This document shows, piece by piece, positions 53,504 to 63,023 of a stretch of 64,000 nucleotides of DNA. The stretch spans positions 186,001 to 250,000 of the forward strand of contig NZ_JACHIK010000001.1 of NCBI RefSeq assembly GCF_014203155.1. Direction: 5' to 3'. How positions within the stretch are numbered: position 1 is the stretch's first letter; the number at the start of each line of letters is the position of its first letter. Below the pieces are notes generated by a model that saw nothing but the letters and a program-made list of their open reading frames with translations, made no database searches and was not told the DNA's origin. Source of the stretch: Shinella fusca (GTDB taxonomy: Bacteria; Pseudomonadota; Alphaproteobacteria; Rhizobiales; Rhizobiaceae). The translations under genes and the position numbers were made by a program.

Positions 53504-54076
53504 TCACATCCCCTGCGGGCCGCGGTTCATCGCGGCGATGCCGGTGCGGCACACTTCGACGAGGCCGAGGGGCTTCATGATCGCGACGAACTGGTCGATC
53601 TTCGACGACTTGCCGGTGATCTCCAGGATGAAGTGATCGGTCGTCGCATCCACCACCTTGGCGTGGAAGGCGTCGGCAAGGCGCAGCGTCTCCTGCCGCA
53701 TCTCGCCGGAGCCGATGACCTTCACCAGCGCGACCTCGCGCTCGATCGGGCGTTCCTGACCGAGCGCGCGGGCGCGCACGGTGAGGTCGACGACGCGGTG
53801 GACGGGGACGATACGCTCGAGCTGCGACTTGATCTGCTCGAGGACGCCCGGCGTGCCGCGCGTCACGATGGTGATGCGCGACAGGTGCGCCTCATGCTCC
53901 GTCTCCGAGACGGTGAGGCTTTCGATGTTGTAGCCGCGGCCGGAGAAGAGGCCGATGACGCGGGCAAGGACGCCCGGCTCGTTGTCGACGAGGACGGAGA
54001 GCGTATGGCTCTCGGCGACCTGCGTTTCCTTGGCGATGAAATAGGCGGAGCCCGTGGGCTGAAGATGTGCGTTCAT
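53504..54076 (-). CDS. ilvH: Acetolactate synthase regulatory (small) subunit
   Basis: A 190-residue small subunit with an ACT domain: HTLSVLVDNEPGVLARVIGLFSGRGYNIESLTV, then a second ACT-like half (LVKVIGSGEMRQETLRLADAF). It binds valine and gives feedback control to the large subunit. The gene lies 17 bp after the large subunit stop. Length fits the bacterial IlvH group. Confidence 0.93.
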   Translation of the reverse strand: MNAHLQPTGSAYFIAKETQVAESHTLSVLVDNEPGVLARVIGLFSGRGYNIESLTVSETEHEAHLSRITIVTRGTPGVLEQIKSQLERIVPVHRVVDLTVRARALGQERPIEREVALVKVIGSGEMRQETLRLADAFHAKVVDATTDHFILEITGKSSKIDQFVAIMKPLGLVEVCRTGIAAMNRGPQGM

Positions 54077-54093
54077 GGTTCTCTACCTTTTCA

Positions 54094-55872
54094 TCAAACG
54101 AGCTGGCGGCCCTTGGCGTCGATCGCGTTGGCGACCGCTTCGTCCGTGGCCTCGTCGGGCAGCAGCATTTCGTTATGCGCCTTGCCCGAGGGGATCATCG
54201 GGAAGCAGTTGGTCAGGTTCGCGACGCGGCAGTCGAAGATGACCGGGCGCTTGACGTCGATCATCTCCTGGATGGCGCCGTCGAGGTCGGCCGGCTTGTC
54301 GCAGGCGATGCCGACGCCGCCATAGGCTTCCGCCAGTTTCACGAAGTCCGGCATCGCCTCCGTGTAGGAGTTCGACAGCCGGTTGCCGTGCAGGAGCTGC
54401 TGCCACTGGCGCACCATGCCCATGTACTGGTTGTTCAGGATGAAGATCTTGACCGGCAGGTTATACTGGACGGCACAGCTCATCTCCTGGATGCACATCT
54501 GGATCGAGGCGTCGCCCGCGATGTCGATGACGAGGCTGTCGCGGTGGGCGACCTGCACGCCGATCGCCGCCGGGAAGCCGTAGCCCATCGTGCCGAGGCC
54601 GCCCGAGGTCATCCAGCGGTTCGGCTGCTCGAAGCCGTAGAACTGCGCGGCCCACATCTGGTGCTGGCCGACTTCCGTGGTGATGTAGGTGTCGCGGTCC
54701 TTGGTCAGCTCGTAGAGCCGCTGGATCGCGTATTGGGGCATGATGACATCGTTGCTGTGGGTATAGGCGAAGGAGTTGCGCGCCCGCCACTTGGCGATGG
54801 AGGTCCACCAGTCGGCCTGCAGAGACTTGTCGTAATCCTTCGCGCCCGCCCGCCACTGGCGGACCATGTCTTCGAGGACGGTGCCGACATCGCCGAGGAT
54901 CGGAACGTCGACGCGGACGTTCTTGTTGATCGAGGACGGGTCGATGTCGATATGGATTTTCTTCGAGTTCGGCGAGAAGGCGTTGAGGCGGCCGGTGATG
55001 CGGTCGTCGAAGCGCGCGCCGATGCAGACCATGACGTCGCAATCGTGCATCGCCATGTTCGCCTCGTAGGAGCCGTGCATGCCCAGCATGCCCAGCCAGT
55101 TCTTGCCGGAGGCCGGATAGGCGCCGAGGCCCATCAGCGTCGAGGTGATCGGAAAGCCGGTGATCTCGACCAGCTCGCGCAGGAGGCGCGAGGCTTCCGG
55201 GCCGGAATTCACGACGCCGCCGCCGGAATAGATGATCGGACGGCGGGCCGACTTCATCAGGCTGACGGCCGCCGCGATCTGGCTGGCGTCGCCCTGCGTC
55301 TTCGGCTGGTAGCTCTTCTGGACGGGCGCGTCGGACGGCGGCGTATAGGTGCCGGTCGCGAACTGGACGTCTTTCGGGATATCGACGACGACCGGGCCCG
55401 GACGGCCGGACTGGGCGACGCGGAAGGCCTCGTGGATGATGCGGGCGAGGTCGTTGACGTCCTTGACCAGCCAGTTGTGCTTGGTGCAGGGGCGCGTGAT
55501 GCCGACCGTGTCGCACTCCTGGAAGGCATCCGACCCGATGAGCGTGGTCGGAACCTGGCCGGTGAGGCAGACGAGCGGGATGGAATCCATCAGGGCGTCC
55601 TGCAGGGGCGTGACGGCATTGGTCGCGCCCGGGCCGGAGGTGACGAGCATGACGCCGACCTTGCCGGTGGAGCGGGCATAGCCTTCGGCCATATGGCCGG
55701 CACCCTGCTCGTGGCGCACGAGGATGTGCTCGATGTCGTCCTGCTGAAAGATCTCGTCATAGATCGGCAGGACGGCGCCGCCCGGATAGCCGAAGATATG
55801 TTCAACGCCGTTGTCCTTCAGGGCCTGCAAGACAATTTCGGCGCCCGTCATCTGGTTTTCTGTTCCGCTCAT
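54094..55872 (-). CDS. ilvI: Acetolactate synthase catalytic (large) subunit
   Basis: A 592-residue thiamine-diphosphate enzyme for valine, leucine and isoleucine synthesis. The catalytic Glu lies in ILVRHEQGAGHMAEGYAR; the FAD/TPP region has SGPGATNAVTPL, and GDASIQMCIQ with ILNNQYMGMVRQW is the TPP/Mg site near the C-terminus. It is the first structural gene of an ilvI-ilvH operon behind a leader peptide and attenuator. A start at residue 7 is also possible. Confidence 0.96.
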   Translation of the reverse strand: MSGTENQMTGAEIVLQALKDNGVEHIFGYPGGAVLPIYDEIFQQDDIEHILVRHEQGAGHMAEGYARSTGKVGVMLVTSGPGATNAVTPLQDALMDSIPLVCLTGQVPTTLIGSDAFQECDTVGITRPCTKHNWLVKDVNDLARIIHEAFRVAQSGRPGPVVVDIPKDVQFATGTYTPPSDAPVQKSYQPKTQGDASQIAAAVSLMKSARRPIIYSGGGVVNSGPEASRLLRELVEITGFPITSTLMGLGAYPASGKNWLGMLGMHGSYEANMAMHDCDVMVCIGARFDDRITGRLNAFSPNSKKIHIDIDPSSINKNVRVDVPILGDVGTVLEDMVRQWRAGAKDYDKSLQADWWTSIAKWRARNSFAYTHSNDVIMPQYAIQRLYELTKDRDTYITTEVGQHQMWAAQFYGFEQPNRWMTSGGLGTMGYGFPAAIGVQVAHRDSLVIDIAGDASIQMCIQEMSCAVQYNLPVKIFILNNQYMGMVRQWQQLLHGNRLSNSYTEAMPDFVKLAEAYGGVGIACDKPADLDGAIQEMIDVKRPVIFDCRVANLTNCFPMIPSGKAHNEMLLPDEATDEAVANAIDAKGRQLV

Positions 55873-55927
55873 CGGATTTCCGTCCGTCTCTTTCGTATTT
55901 CAGGGTGATTATCGAATTTCCGGGCAT

Positions 55928-55951
55928 AAAAAAAGGCCCCGGAAGGAGCCT
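55928..55951 (-). terminator. Attenuator terminator before ilvI
   Basis: On the minus strand AGGCTCC and GGGGCCT pair around TTCC, followed by a run of seven T (plus positions 55928-55934 are A). It lies between the leader peptide and ilvI, so reading of the leader can decide whether it forms. Confidence 0.85.
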
Positions 55952-55983
55952 GCTTACCGCGCATGGGAGCTTTCGCCGGGTGG

Positions 55984-56043
55984 TTACACCACCCTGCCCA
56001 TGCGCGATCCCACCACAAGAATGATAGCCGTCAGATTATTCAT
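55984..56043 (-). CDS. ilv leader peptide, 19 residues
   Basis: ATG 56043 to TAA 55984 encodes 19 residues, NNLTAIILVVGSRMGRVV after the Met, with two Leu, two Ile and four Val codons. A hairpin GGGTGGT/ACCACCC covers the stop and a 10-bp pair (CGCGCATGGG/CCCATGCGCG) spans it. The attenuator follows. Stalling on scarce branched-chain tRNAs should favour readthrough into ilvI, as in enterobacterial ilv operons. Confidence 0.85.
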   Translation of the reverse strand: MNNLTAIILVVGSRMGRVV

Positions 56044-56195
56044 GGCGCGGATTGTTAGCCACAAAGACCATCGGCGTCAACGCCTTTCGGGATGTTTCGA
56101 AACGGCACGGTTTTGGAAATGGCCGGCAAAAGGCGGCTGCGAAGCCGTTCAACCCGAAACGTCTTATTAAGTGCGCAACGGTAACGTGGCGGTTG

Positions 56196-58262
56196 ATGGC
56201 AAGGAGTGCCGCGTTGCTCAACAATGAATTCCAGACCTCCATGACGGCAGGCGAACAGGACCGCCGGGACGGACAGACAGGCAATCGCCTGCTCGGCCGG
56301 GTCGTGGCCTGCAACGGCTCGCGCGCGACCATCAGCGCCGTCGCCGACGGCGGCCAGACCGCGCTCACGGAACTGTGGTCCGTCGGCCGGCTCATTTCCA
56401 TTTCCGTCGGCCGCAACCGCGTCGTCGCCCTCGTCTATTCCATGTCCACCGACCAGCAGAGCTGGGTGGAAAACAACGACACGGTCTTCCGCATCGAGGT
56501 GGAGCTTCTCGGCGAGGTGCATGTGAGCCCCGACGGGCGCGAGGAATTTTCCGCCGGCATCACCGATTATCCCTATCTCGGCGCCATCGCCCACCGCATC
56601 CGCGCCGCCGACCTTGCCCGCGTCTACGATACCGGCAAGAGCGACGTGTGCACCATCGGCAAGCTGACGCAGGACGAGAGCCTCGACGCGACGATCCACG
56701 TCCCCTCCATGCTGGAGAAGCACTTCGCCATCGTCGGCACGACCGGCGTCGGCAAGTCCACCTCCGTCACGCTGCTCTTGCACAAGGCGATCCAGGCCGA
56801 TCCGCAACTGCGCGTCCTCATCCTCGACCCGCACAACGAATTCGCCTCCGCCTTCGGCGACCTTGCCGTCGTCATCGACACGGATACGCTGGACCTGCCC
56901 TTCTGGCTGTTCCGGCTGGAGGAATTCGCCGAGGTCGTCTTCCGCGGCCGCCCGCCGGTGCCGGAGGAGATGGACATCCTGCGCGACCTCATTCCCGAGG
57001 CCAAGCGCGCCTTTCGCGGCTCCAGCGAGAGCGGGCTGATGCGCCGCTCGAGCGAGAAGAGCTCGATGACGGCCGACACACCGGTGCCCTTCCGCATCGC
57101 CGACCTGCTGGCACTCGTCGACGAGCGCATCGGCCGGCTCGAAGGCCGGGCGGAGAAGCCGCACCTGCGCTCGCTCAAGGTCAAGATCATGTCGGCGATC
57201 AACGACCCGCGCTACCATTTCATGTTCTCCTCGAACACGATCACCGACACGATCCTCGACACCATCGCCCGCATCTTCCGCATTCCCGGCGAAGGCAAGC
57301 CGGTGACGACCTTCCAGCTCGCCGGCATCCCCTCGGAGGTCGTCAACTCGGTCGCCTCGGTGCTCTGCCGCATGGCCTTCGAGATCGGCCTGTGGAGCAA
57401 TGGCGGCGTGCACATGCTGGTCGTCTGCGAGGAAGCGCACCGCTACGTGCCGGCCGACCCCAAGCTCGGCTTCACGCCGACCCGCCAGGCCATCGCCCGC
57501 ATCGCCAAGGAAGGCCGCAAATACGGCGTTTCGCTCGGCATCGTCACCCAGCGGCCCGGCGAGCTCGACCCGACGATCCTCTCCCAGTGCTCGACGGTCT
57601 TCGCCATGCGCCTTGCCAACGAGCACGACCAGGAGATCATCCGCTCGGCGATCCCCAACTCCTCGTCCTCGACGACCAGCTTCATCTCCTCCATCGGCAA
57701 CGGCGAGGCCATCGCGTTCGGCGAGGCCGTCGCGGTGCCGATGCGCATGCGCTTCTCGCGCGTGGAGGCGGACCGCCTGCCGAAGGCGAACGGCACCGGC
57801 ATCCGGGCGAGCGAGGACACCTCGCAAAGCGTCGACCTGCGCTCCATCGTCGCCCGCATGCGTGCCATTTCCGGACCCGACATTTCCGGCTTCCAGAATT
57901 CCTATCTCTCCTCGAATGCATCCAACGCGTCGCTCCCGACCGGCTACGAGGATGCGCCCTACGAGGACGAGGAGGATTACATCGATACGCTGGAGGCCGC
58001 GGCAACGCCGCAGCCCGTCGTGCACGAACCCTACCGGCCCGACATGCTGCCGGGCGCGGCCGGTGCCTACCAGCCCTCGACGCAGGAGCGTTTCGACGCC
58101 ATCCGCCGCGAGCTTGCCGAGCCGCAGCGCCCGGCCGCCGATCCCTATCGCCAGCCGGCACGCCCGACGCCCGCCTTCGGCGGCACGGAAGAACCGCGCC
58201 GCGAGGGCTCCATCCGCGAACAGCTCCTCAAGAAGCCGCTCAGCAGCCTGATTCGCCGCTAG
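56196..58262 (+). CDS. HerA-like ATPase
   Basis: A 688-residue HerA/DUF87-type ATPase. Walker A is [21 protein letters not shown], Walker B is [12 protein letters not shown], with [20 protein letters not shown] as sensor region. An N-terminal beta-barrel domain precedes it (about 20-120), and a long C-terminal disordered tail follows. HerA proteins are hexameric DNA translocases or helicases. ATG 56196 is listed; TTG 56214 has a better ribosome site (AAGGAG). It overlaps miaA tail to tail by 23 bp. Confidence 0.85.
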   Translation: MARSAALLNNEFQTSMTAGEQDRRDGQTGNRLLGRVVACNGSRATISAVADGGQTALTELWSVGRLISISVGRNRVVALVYSMSTDQQSWVENNDTVFRIEVELLGEVHVSPDGREEFSAGITDYPYLGAIAHRIRAADLARVYDTGKSDVCTIGKLTQDESLDATIHVPSMLEKHFAIVGTTGVGKSTSVTLLLHKAIQADPQLRVLILDPHNEFASAFGDLAVVIDTDTLDLPFWLFRLEEFAEVVFRGRPPVPEEMDILRDLIPEAKRAFRGSSESGLMRRSSEKSSMTADTPVPFRIADLLALVDERIGRLEGRAEKPHLRSLKVKIMSAINDPRYHFMFSSNTITDTILDTIARIFRIPGEGKPVTTFQLAGIPSEVVNSVASVLCRMAFEIGLWSNGGVHMLVVCEEAHRYVPADPKLGFTPTRQAIARIAKEGRKYGVSLGIVTQRPGELDPTILSQCSTVFAMRLANEHDQEIIRSAIPNSSSSTTSFISSIGNGEAIAFGEAVAVPMRMRFSRVEADRLPKANGTGIRASEDTSQSVDLRSIVARMRAISGPDISGFQNSYLSSNASNASLPTGYEDAPYEDEEDYIDTLEAAATPQPVVHEPYRPDMLPGAAGAYQPSTQERFDAIRRELAEPQRPAADPYRQPARPTPAFGGTEEPRREGSIREQLLKKPLSSLIRR

Positions 58263-59160
58263 GCGCCATGGGATCGATCCGCCGCCAGCTCTCGTCGAGC
58301 TGGTTGCGCAACCAGGTCATCTGGCGCTTGGCATATTGCCGGGTCGCCGCCGCGCCGCGCGCGACGACCTCCGCCTCGCTCATCTCTCCCGCCAGCATCG
58401 CCGCGATCTGCGGCACGCCGATGGCCTTCATCGCCGGCATGGCGGGCGAGAGGTTCTGCGAAAGCAGCGCCTTCACCTCCTCCACCGCCCCCATCTCCAG
58501 CATCGCCGCAAAACGCCGGTCGATCCGGTTCGCCAGCACCGCGCGGTCCGGCAGGACGACGATCTTCTCCGCCCGGGCGGGATCGACCGCCGCCGGCCCC
58601 GATGCCGACTGGAAGGCCAGGATGGATTTTCCCGTCGCCTCCAGCACCTCCAGCGCGCGCACGATGCGCTGGCCGTCACCCGGCATGAGGCGCGCCGCCG
58701 TCTCCGGGTCGCGGGCGGAAAGCAGTCGGTGCAGCGCCTCCGCCCCTTCCTCGGCCAGCCGGCCGCGCAGCCTTTCGCGCACCTCGCCCGGAATCGCCGG
58801 CATATCGGAGAGCCCGCCGGTGAGCGCCCGGAAATAGAGCCCCGTGCCGCCGACGAAGACGGGCAGCCTGTCCCGCGCGCGCAGTTCGGCAATAACGGCC
58901 TGCGCCTCGCGCAGCCAGTCGCCGGTGGAATAGGCGCTGCCGGCCGCCACATGGCCGTAAAGGCGGTGCTCGATGCCGCCCATGTCCGCCGGCTGCGGAC
59001 GGGCGGTCAGCACGTTCAGCGTATCGTAGACCTGCATGCTGTCGGCATTGACCACGACGCCGCCGTGCTCGCCTGCAAGGCGCACGGCAAGCGCGGACTT
59101 GCCGCTCGCCGTCGGGCCCGTTATCAGGATCGCGTCCCGCTTTCGATCAAGGTTTCTCAT
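58240..59160 (-). CDS. miaA: tRNA dimethylallyltransferase MiaA
   Basis: A 306-residue MiaA that adds a dimethylallyl group to A37 of tRNAs reading UNN codons. Walker A is [14 protein letters not shown]; then ADSMQVY (substrate-binding Asp), [16 protein letters not shown], and the C-terminal [14 protein letters not shown] motif. Starts ATG 59160 or 59163 are adjacent. It diverges from serB with overlapping 5' ends. Confidence 0.95.
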   Translation of the reverse strand: MRNLDRKRDAILITGPTASGKSALAVRLAGEHGGVVVNADSMQVYDTLNVLTARPQPADMGGIEHRLYGHVAAGSAYSTGDWLREAQAVIAELRARDRLPVFVGGTGLYFRALTGGLSDMPAIPGEVRERLRGRLAEEGAEALHRLLSARDPETAARLMPGDGQRIVRALEVLEATGKSILAFQSASGPAAVDPARAEKIVVLPDRAVLANRIDRRFAAMLEMGAVEEVKALLSQNLSPAMPAMKAIGVPQIAAMLAGEMSEAEVVARGAAATRQYAKRQMTWLRNQLDESWRRIDPMAPSGESGC

Positions 59161-59161
59161 C

Positions 59162-60055
59162 ATGGCTTTCGTTGCCACGCTTGTCGCCAATCCGTCAAAT
59201 CCCGTCCTGACACCCGCCATTGCCGAACAGGCGGCCGACCGGGTCAAGGCCTCGGGCCTCTACTGGCTTGCCGACGGCATCGCCTGCGATATCGCGCTGC
59301 GCGACGACAGCGACATTGCCGCCGCCCGCGACACGATCCTCGCCGTCATAGCCGGCGCGCCGGTCGACCTTGCCGTGCAGGAGGCCGAGACGCGGCGCAA
59401 GAAGCTGCTGATCGCCGACATGGACTCGACCATGATCGGCCAGGAATGCATCGACGAGCTTGCCGCCGAAGTCGGCCTCAAGGAGAAGGTCGCCGCCATC
59501 ACGGCCCGCGCCATGAACGGCGAGATCGCCTTCGAGCCTGCCCTTCGCGAGCGCGTCGCGCTGCTCAAGGGCCTGCCGGTCTCCGTCGTCGACGAGGTGA
59601 TCGAAAAGCGCATCACGCTGACGCCCGGCGGGCGCGAGCTGATCGCCACGATGAAGGCGAAGGGCTGCTACACCGCCCTCGTCTCGGGCGGCTTCACGGT
59701 CTTCACGAGCCGCATCGCCGCCACGCTCGGCTTCGACGAGAACCGCGCCAACATCCTGCTTGCCGAAGACGGCAGGCTGACCGGCGAGGTCGCCGAACCC
59801 ATTCTCGGCAAGCAGGCCAAGGTGGACGCGCTCACCGACATTTCCGAACGCCTCGGCATCTCGCCGCAAGAGGCCATGGCCGTCGGCGACGGCGCCAACG
59901 ACCTCGGCATGCTGCACCTCTCCGGCGCCGGCGTCGCCCTCCACGCCAAGCCCGCCGTCGCAGCGGAGGCAAAAATCCGCATCGACCACGGTGATCTTAC
60001 GGCGCTGCTCTACCTGCAGGGCTATCGGAAATCGGATTTCGTCGGGGCGGCTTGA
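59162..60055 (+). CDS. serB: Phosphoserine phosphatase SerB
   Basis: A 297-residue HAD phosphatase with an N-terminal about 85-residue ACT-like domain and then [18 protein letters not shown] (nucleophile Asp in DMDST), [11 protein letters not shown], and [12 protein letters not shown] (metal-binding Asp pair). It forms serine in the last step of the phosphorylated pathway. ATG 59162 overlaps the divergent miaA start; the promoters must share this region. Confidence 0.95.
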   Translation: MAFVATLVANPSNPVLTPAIAEQAADRVKASGLYWLADGIACDIALRDDSDIAAARDTILAVIAGAPVDLAVQEAETRRKKLLIADMDSTMIGQECIDELAAEVGLKEKVAAITARAMNGEIAFEPALRERVALLKGLPVSVVDEVIEKRITLTPGGRELIATMKAKGCYTALVSGGFTVFTSRIAATLGFDENRANILLAEDGRLTGEVAEPILGKQAKVDALTDISERLGISPQEAMAVGDGANDLGMLHLSGAGVALHAKPAVAAEAKIRIDHGDLTALLYLQGYRKSDFVGAA

Positions 60056-60062
60056 GGTCAAA

Positions 60063-60213
60063 GCCCCTCATCCCGCTGCCGCGACCTTCTCCCCGCGAGC
60101 GGGGAGAAGGGAAACGCTGCGCCGTTTTCCCGAAAGATCGGGGCGCCACCTTGCCCCTTGTCTCCTTCTCCCCGCTCGCGGGGAGAAGGTGGCCGGCAGG
60201 CCGGATGAGGGGC
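60063..60213. repeat. RIME-like intergenic repeat, 151 bp
   Basis: GCCCCTCATCC at 60063-60073 pairs with GGATGAGGGGC at 60203-60213. Inside are two strong palindromes, 60085-60110 and 60164-60189, of the same CCTTCTCCCCGC type seen at 53447. It sits between serB and the convergent protease gene and probably ends both transcripts. Confidence 0.75.
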
Positions 60214-60229
60214 GGACGCCGCCTCTACG

Positions 60230-61765
60230 TCAATCGATCCGCACGGTGATATAGCGCAGCGCGCCGCTGTGGTTGGCGACCATCATCAGGACGTTGCGGC
60301 GGTCTTCCGACTTCAGCTTGGCGATACGGGTCTTCACCTCGTCGGCGCTCGCCACGGCCTCCTGGCCGATCTCGACGATCACGTCGCCCGGCACGATGCC
60401 GCGCTCGGCGGCGGCCGAATCCGGGGCGACCTCGGTGATCACGGCGCCCTTGACGCTTTCCACGATGGAGAAGGTCTTGCGGGCCTCCTCGTCGAGGTCG
60501 CCGATCCCCATGCCGAGAACCGTCTCGGATGCCTTCGGCTGGGCCTGCTCGCCCGTATCGGGGGCAAGGTCCTCTTCCTCGGTCGTCTCCTCGTCGCCGG
60601 TCGCCGCGTCCTCGTTCTCCGCCTGCTTCTCGTCGTCCTCGAGACGGCCGAGCGTGACCTTGACGGTCATCTCCTTGCCGTCGCGCAGCAGCACCACGTC
60701 CACCGCCTTGCCGACCGGGCTTTCGGCGACGACGCGCGGCAGGTCGCGCATCTCGCGCACGTCCTTGCCGTCGAAGCGCGTGATGACGTCGCCCGTGCGG
60801 ATCGAGCCGTTGTCGACCGGCCCGCCCTTGATGACGCCGGCAACGAGCGCGCCCTTGGCTCCTCCGCTCATGCCGAGGCTTTCGGCAATGTCGTCGGTGA
60901 CGGGCTGGATGCGCACGCCGAGCCAGCCGCGCCGCGTCTCGCCGAAATCGCGCAATTGCAGGAAGATGTTCTGCGCCAGCTCCGTCGGCACGGAGAAGCC
61001 GATGCCGATCGAGCCGCCCGAGGGCGAGATGATCGCCGTGTTGATGCCGATGACCTCGCCCTTCATGTTGAAGAGCGGGCCGCCGGAATTGCCACGGTTG
61101 ATGGCGGCGTCCGTCTGGATGAAGTTGTCGTAGGGGCCGGCATTGATGTTGCGCCCGCGCGCGGAAATGATGCCGACCGTCACCGAGCCGCCGAGCCCGA
61201 ACGGATTGCCGATCGCCATCACCCAGTCGCCGATGCGCATGGTGCGGGAATCGCCGAAGGGAACGGCTTTCAGCGGCGCCTTCGGCTCGACCTTCAGGAG
61301 CGCGAGGTCCGTCTTCGGGTCGGTGCCGACGAGCTTGGCCTTCAGCTTGGAGCCGTTGGCGAAGTTCACCTCGATATCGTCCGCGCCCTCGATGACGTGG
61401 TTGTTCGTGGCGATGAACCCCTTGGGATCGATGACGAAGCCCGAGCCGAGCGAATTGACGGTCTGCGGCTGGTTGGAGCCGTCGCCCCCCTCGCCCTTGA
61501 AGAACTCGTCGAAGAAATCCTGGAAGGGCGAGCCTTCCGGCACCTGCGGAACGGGGGCCTTGTCGTCGCTCTTCACGTTCTGCGAGGTGGAGATGTTCAC
61601 CACCGCGTCGAGCAGGCTTTCGGCAAGGTCGGCGACCGATTCGGGACCGGCCGGCTTCACCTCGGCGCGCGCCGGAAGGGCGAGCGGCCCGCCGGCGATC
61701 AGCGAGAAGCCCATCGCCAGCGTGAGCGCCGCACGGGCGGCGCTGGACGTCTTGTTCAAAGCCAT
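60230..61765 (-). CDS. degP: DegP/HtrA-type periplasmic serine protease
   Basis: A 511-residue Do-like protease with a signal peptide (about 1-34). The triad is His in TNNHVIEG, Asp in KTDLALLKV and Ser in RGNSGGPLF. Two PDZ domains follow (GWLGVRIQPV and LGMGIGDL regions), separated by an acidic linker (NEDAATGDEETTEEEDLAPD). It degrades misfolded envelope proteins. ATG 61765 has AGAGGA before it; 61774 lacks such spacing. Confidence 0.93.
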   Translation of the reverse strand: MALNKTSSAARAALTLAMGFSLIAGGPLALPARAEVKPAGPESVADLAESLLDAVVNISTSQNVKSDDKAPVPQVPEGSPFQDFFDEFFKGEGGDGSNQPQTVNSLGSGFVIDPKGFIATNNHVIEGADDIEVNFANGSKLKAKLVGTDPKTDLALLKVEPKAPLKAVPFGDSRTMRIGDWVMAIGNPFGLGGSVTVGIISARGRNINAGPYDNFIQTDAAINRGNSGGPLFNMKGEVIGINTAIISPSGGSIGIGFSVPTELAQNIFLQLRDFGETRRGWLGVRIQPVTDDIAESLGMSGGAKGALVAGVIKGGPVDNGSIRTGDVITRFDGKDVREMRDLPRVVAESPVGKAVDVVLLRDGKEMTVKVTLGRLEDDEKQAENEDAATGDEETTEEEDLAPDTGEQAQPKASETVLGMGIGDLDEEARKTFSIVESVKGAVITEVAPDSAAAERGIVPGDVIVEIGQEAVASADEVKTRIAKLKSEDRRNVLMMVANHSGALRYITVRID

Positions 61766-61891
61766 GTTCGGCATCCTCTTCGGTCTGGCACGTCGCAGTG
61801 AGTGTTCGCGCCGGATACGGCAAAAATCAGTCAGCCACGCTCTCCGGCACGAACTCTTGCCCGTCTTGCCGGCCCGCCGCAAGGGTTCGTT

Positions 61892-62080
61892 TCAGGCGCC
61901 GCGGATGAACCAGACCATCGCGACGCCGAGAACCATCGCGCCGAGCCCGGCGGCGCGGAGCTGGCCTTCCGGCACGGCCGGCAGATAGGCGGCCATGCGC
62001 TTCAAAGCCGAAGGGGCCAGTGCGTACACCAGCCCCTCGATGATCAGGAAGAACGCGATCCCCGTCAGGAAATCGGACAT
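61892..62080 (-). CDS. DUF2065 small membrane protein
   Basis: A 62-residue protein with two membrane helices (FLTGIAFFLIIEGLVYALAPS and GLGAMVLGVAMVWFI), matching the DUF2065 family. It lies 10 bp after hflC and is commonly found there. Its role in the HflKC complex is unknown. Confidence 0.85.
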   Translation of the reverse strand: MSDFLTGIAFFLIIEGLVYALAPSALKRMAAYLPAVPEGQLRAAGLGAMVLGVAMVWFIRGA

Positions 62081-62090
62081 GGAGGCGTTC

Positions 62091-63023
62091 TCAGTTCGCG
62101 TTCGACGGCGTCGTGGCCGCCGCACCCGAGGCGCCCGGCTTGGCGCCGGCAGCATCCTCGAAGTAGCGGAAGAACTCCGATTCCGGCGAGAGGACCAGCG
62201 TCGTGTCCGTCGACGTGGTCATCGACGTACGATAGGCGCTCATCGACCGATAGAAGTCGAAGAAGACCGGGTCCTTCGAGAAGGCCTCGCCGAAGACGCG
62301 GTTGCGCTCGCCTTCGCCCTCACCGCGCAGGATTTCCGAATCGCGCTGGGCAGCGGCCACGAGCTCGACGACCTGGCGGTCGGCGATGGCGCGACGGCGC
62401 TGGCCTTCCTCGTTACCGCGGGCGCGGATGAGCTCGGCCTCGGCCAGACGCTCGGCCTTCATGCGGTCGTAGGTCTGCTGGGAGACTTCCTGCGTGAGAT
62501 CGGTGCGGCGGATGCGCACGTCCTCGATGGTAAGGCCGAGATTCTGGGCATCGCCCGTCAGCTCGCCGCGCACTTCGCGCATCATCGACGCGCGCTCTTC
62601 CGAAAGGGCCGCTTCAAAGCCGCGCAGACCGTAGACCCGGCGGAGTGCCGCGTCGAGACGGGTGCGAAGGCGGGATTCGGCCGATTCGCGGTCCCCCGAA
62701 ACGACCTGGCGGAAGCGGCGGGCATCCGTGATCTTGTAGACCACGAAGGCGTCGACCTCGTAGAACTTGCCGCCCGAGACCTGGACGCGGATGTCGTCGA
62801 GGTCGAAGCGCAGCGCCTGGTCCTGGATATACTGGACGCTGTCGGCGTCCATGAAGCCGAAGGGCAGCTTGAAGTAGAGGCCCGGCTCCGTCTTGACGTC
62901 CTTGATCTGGCCGAAGCGCAGGACGATCGCTTGCTGGCGCTCGTTGACGACGAACACCGACGAATAGGCGATGAAGAGAAGAACGCCGATGGCGATCAGG
63001 ATTGCTGGAAAACGGTTGCCCAT
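62091..63023 (-). CDS. hflC: HflC, FtsH-modulating SPFH protein
   Basis: A 310-residue membrane protein with an N-terminal anchor (FPAILIAIGVLLFIAYSSVFVV), an SPFH/band-7 domain (ERQQAIVLRFGQIK, YEVDAFVVYKITDARRF) and a long Arg/Ala/Glu coiled coil with ADRQVVELVAAAQRDSEILRGEGEGERNRV. With HflK it forms a large cage around FtsH proteases. Its ATG overlaps the hflK stop. Confidence 0.95.
   Translation of the reverse strand: MGNRFPAILIAIGVLLFIAYSSVFVVNERQQAIVLRFGQIKDVKTEPGLYFKLPFGFMDADSVQYIQDQALRFDLDDIRVQVSGGKFYEVDAFVVYKITDARRFRQVVSGDRESAESRLRTRLDAALRRVYGLRGFEAALSEERASMMREVRGELTGDAQNLGLTIEDVRIRRTDLTQEVSQQTYDRMKAERLAEAELIRARGNEEGQRRRAIADRQVVELVAAAQRDSEILRGEGEGERNRVFGEAFSKDPVFFDFYRSMSAYRTSMTTSTDTTLVLSPESEFFRYFEDAAGAKPGASGAAATTPSNAN

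Noticed and set aside
60269-61801. 510-codon plus-strand frame opposite degP
   Set aside because: Shadow of the protease gene caused by high GC; no domain and the wrong composition.
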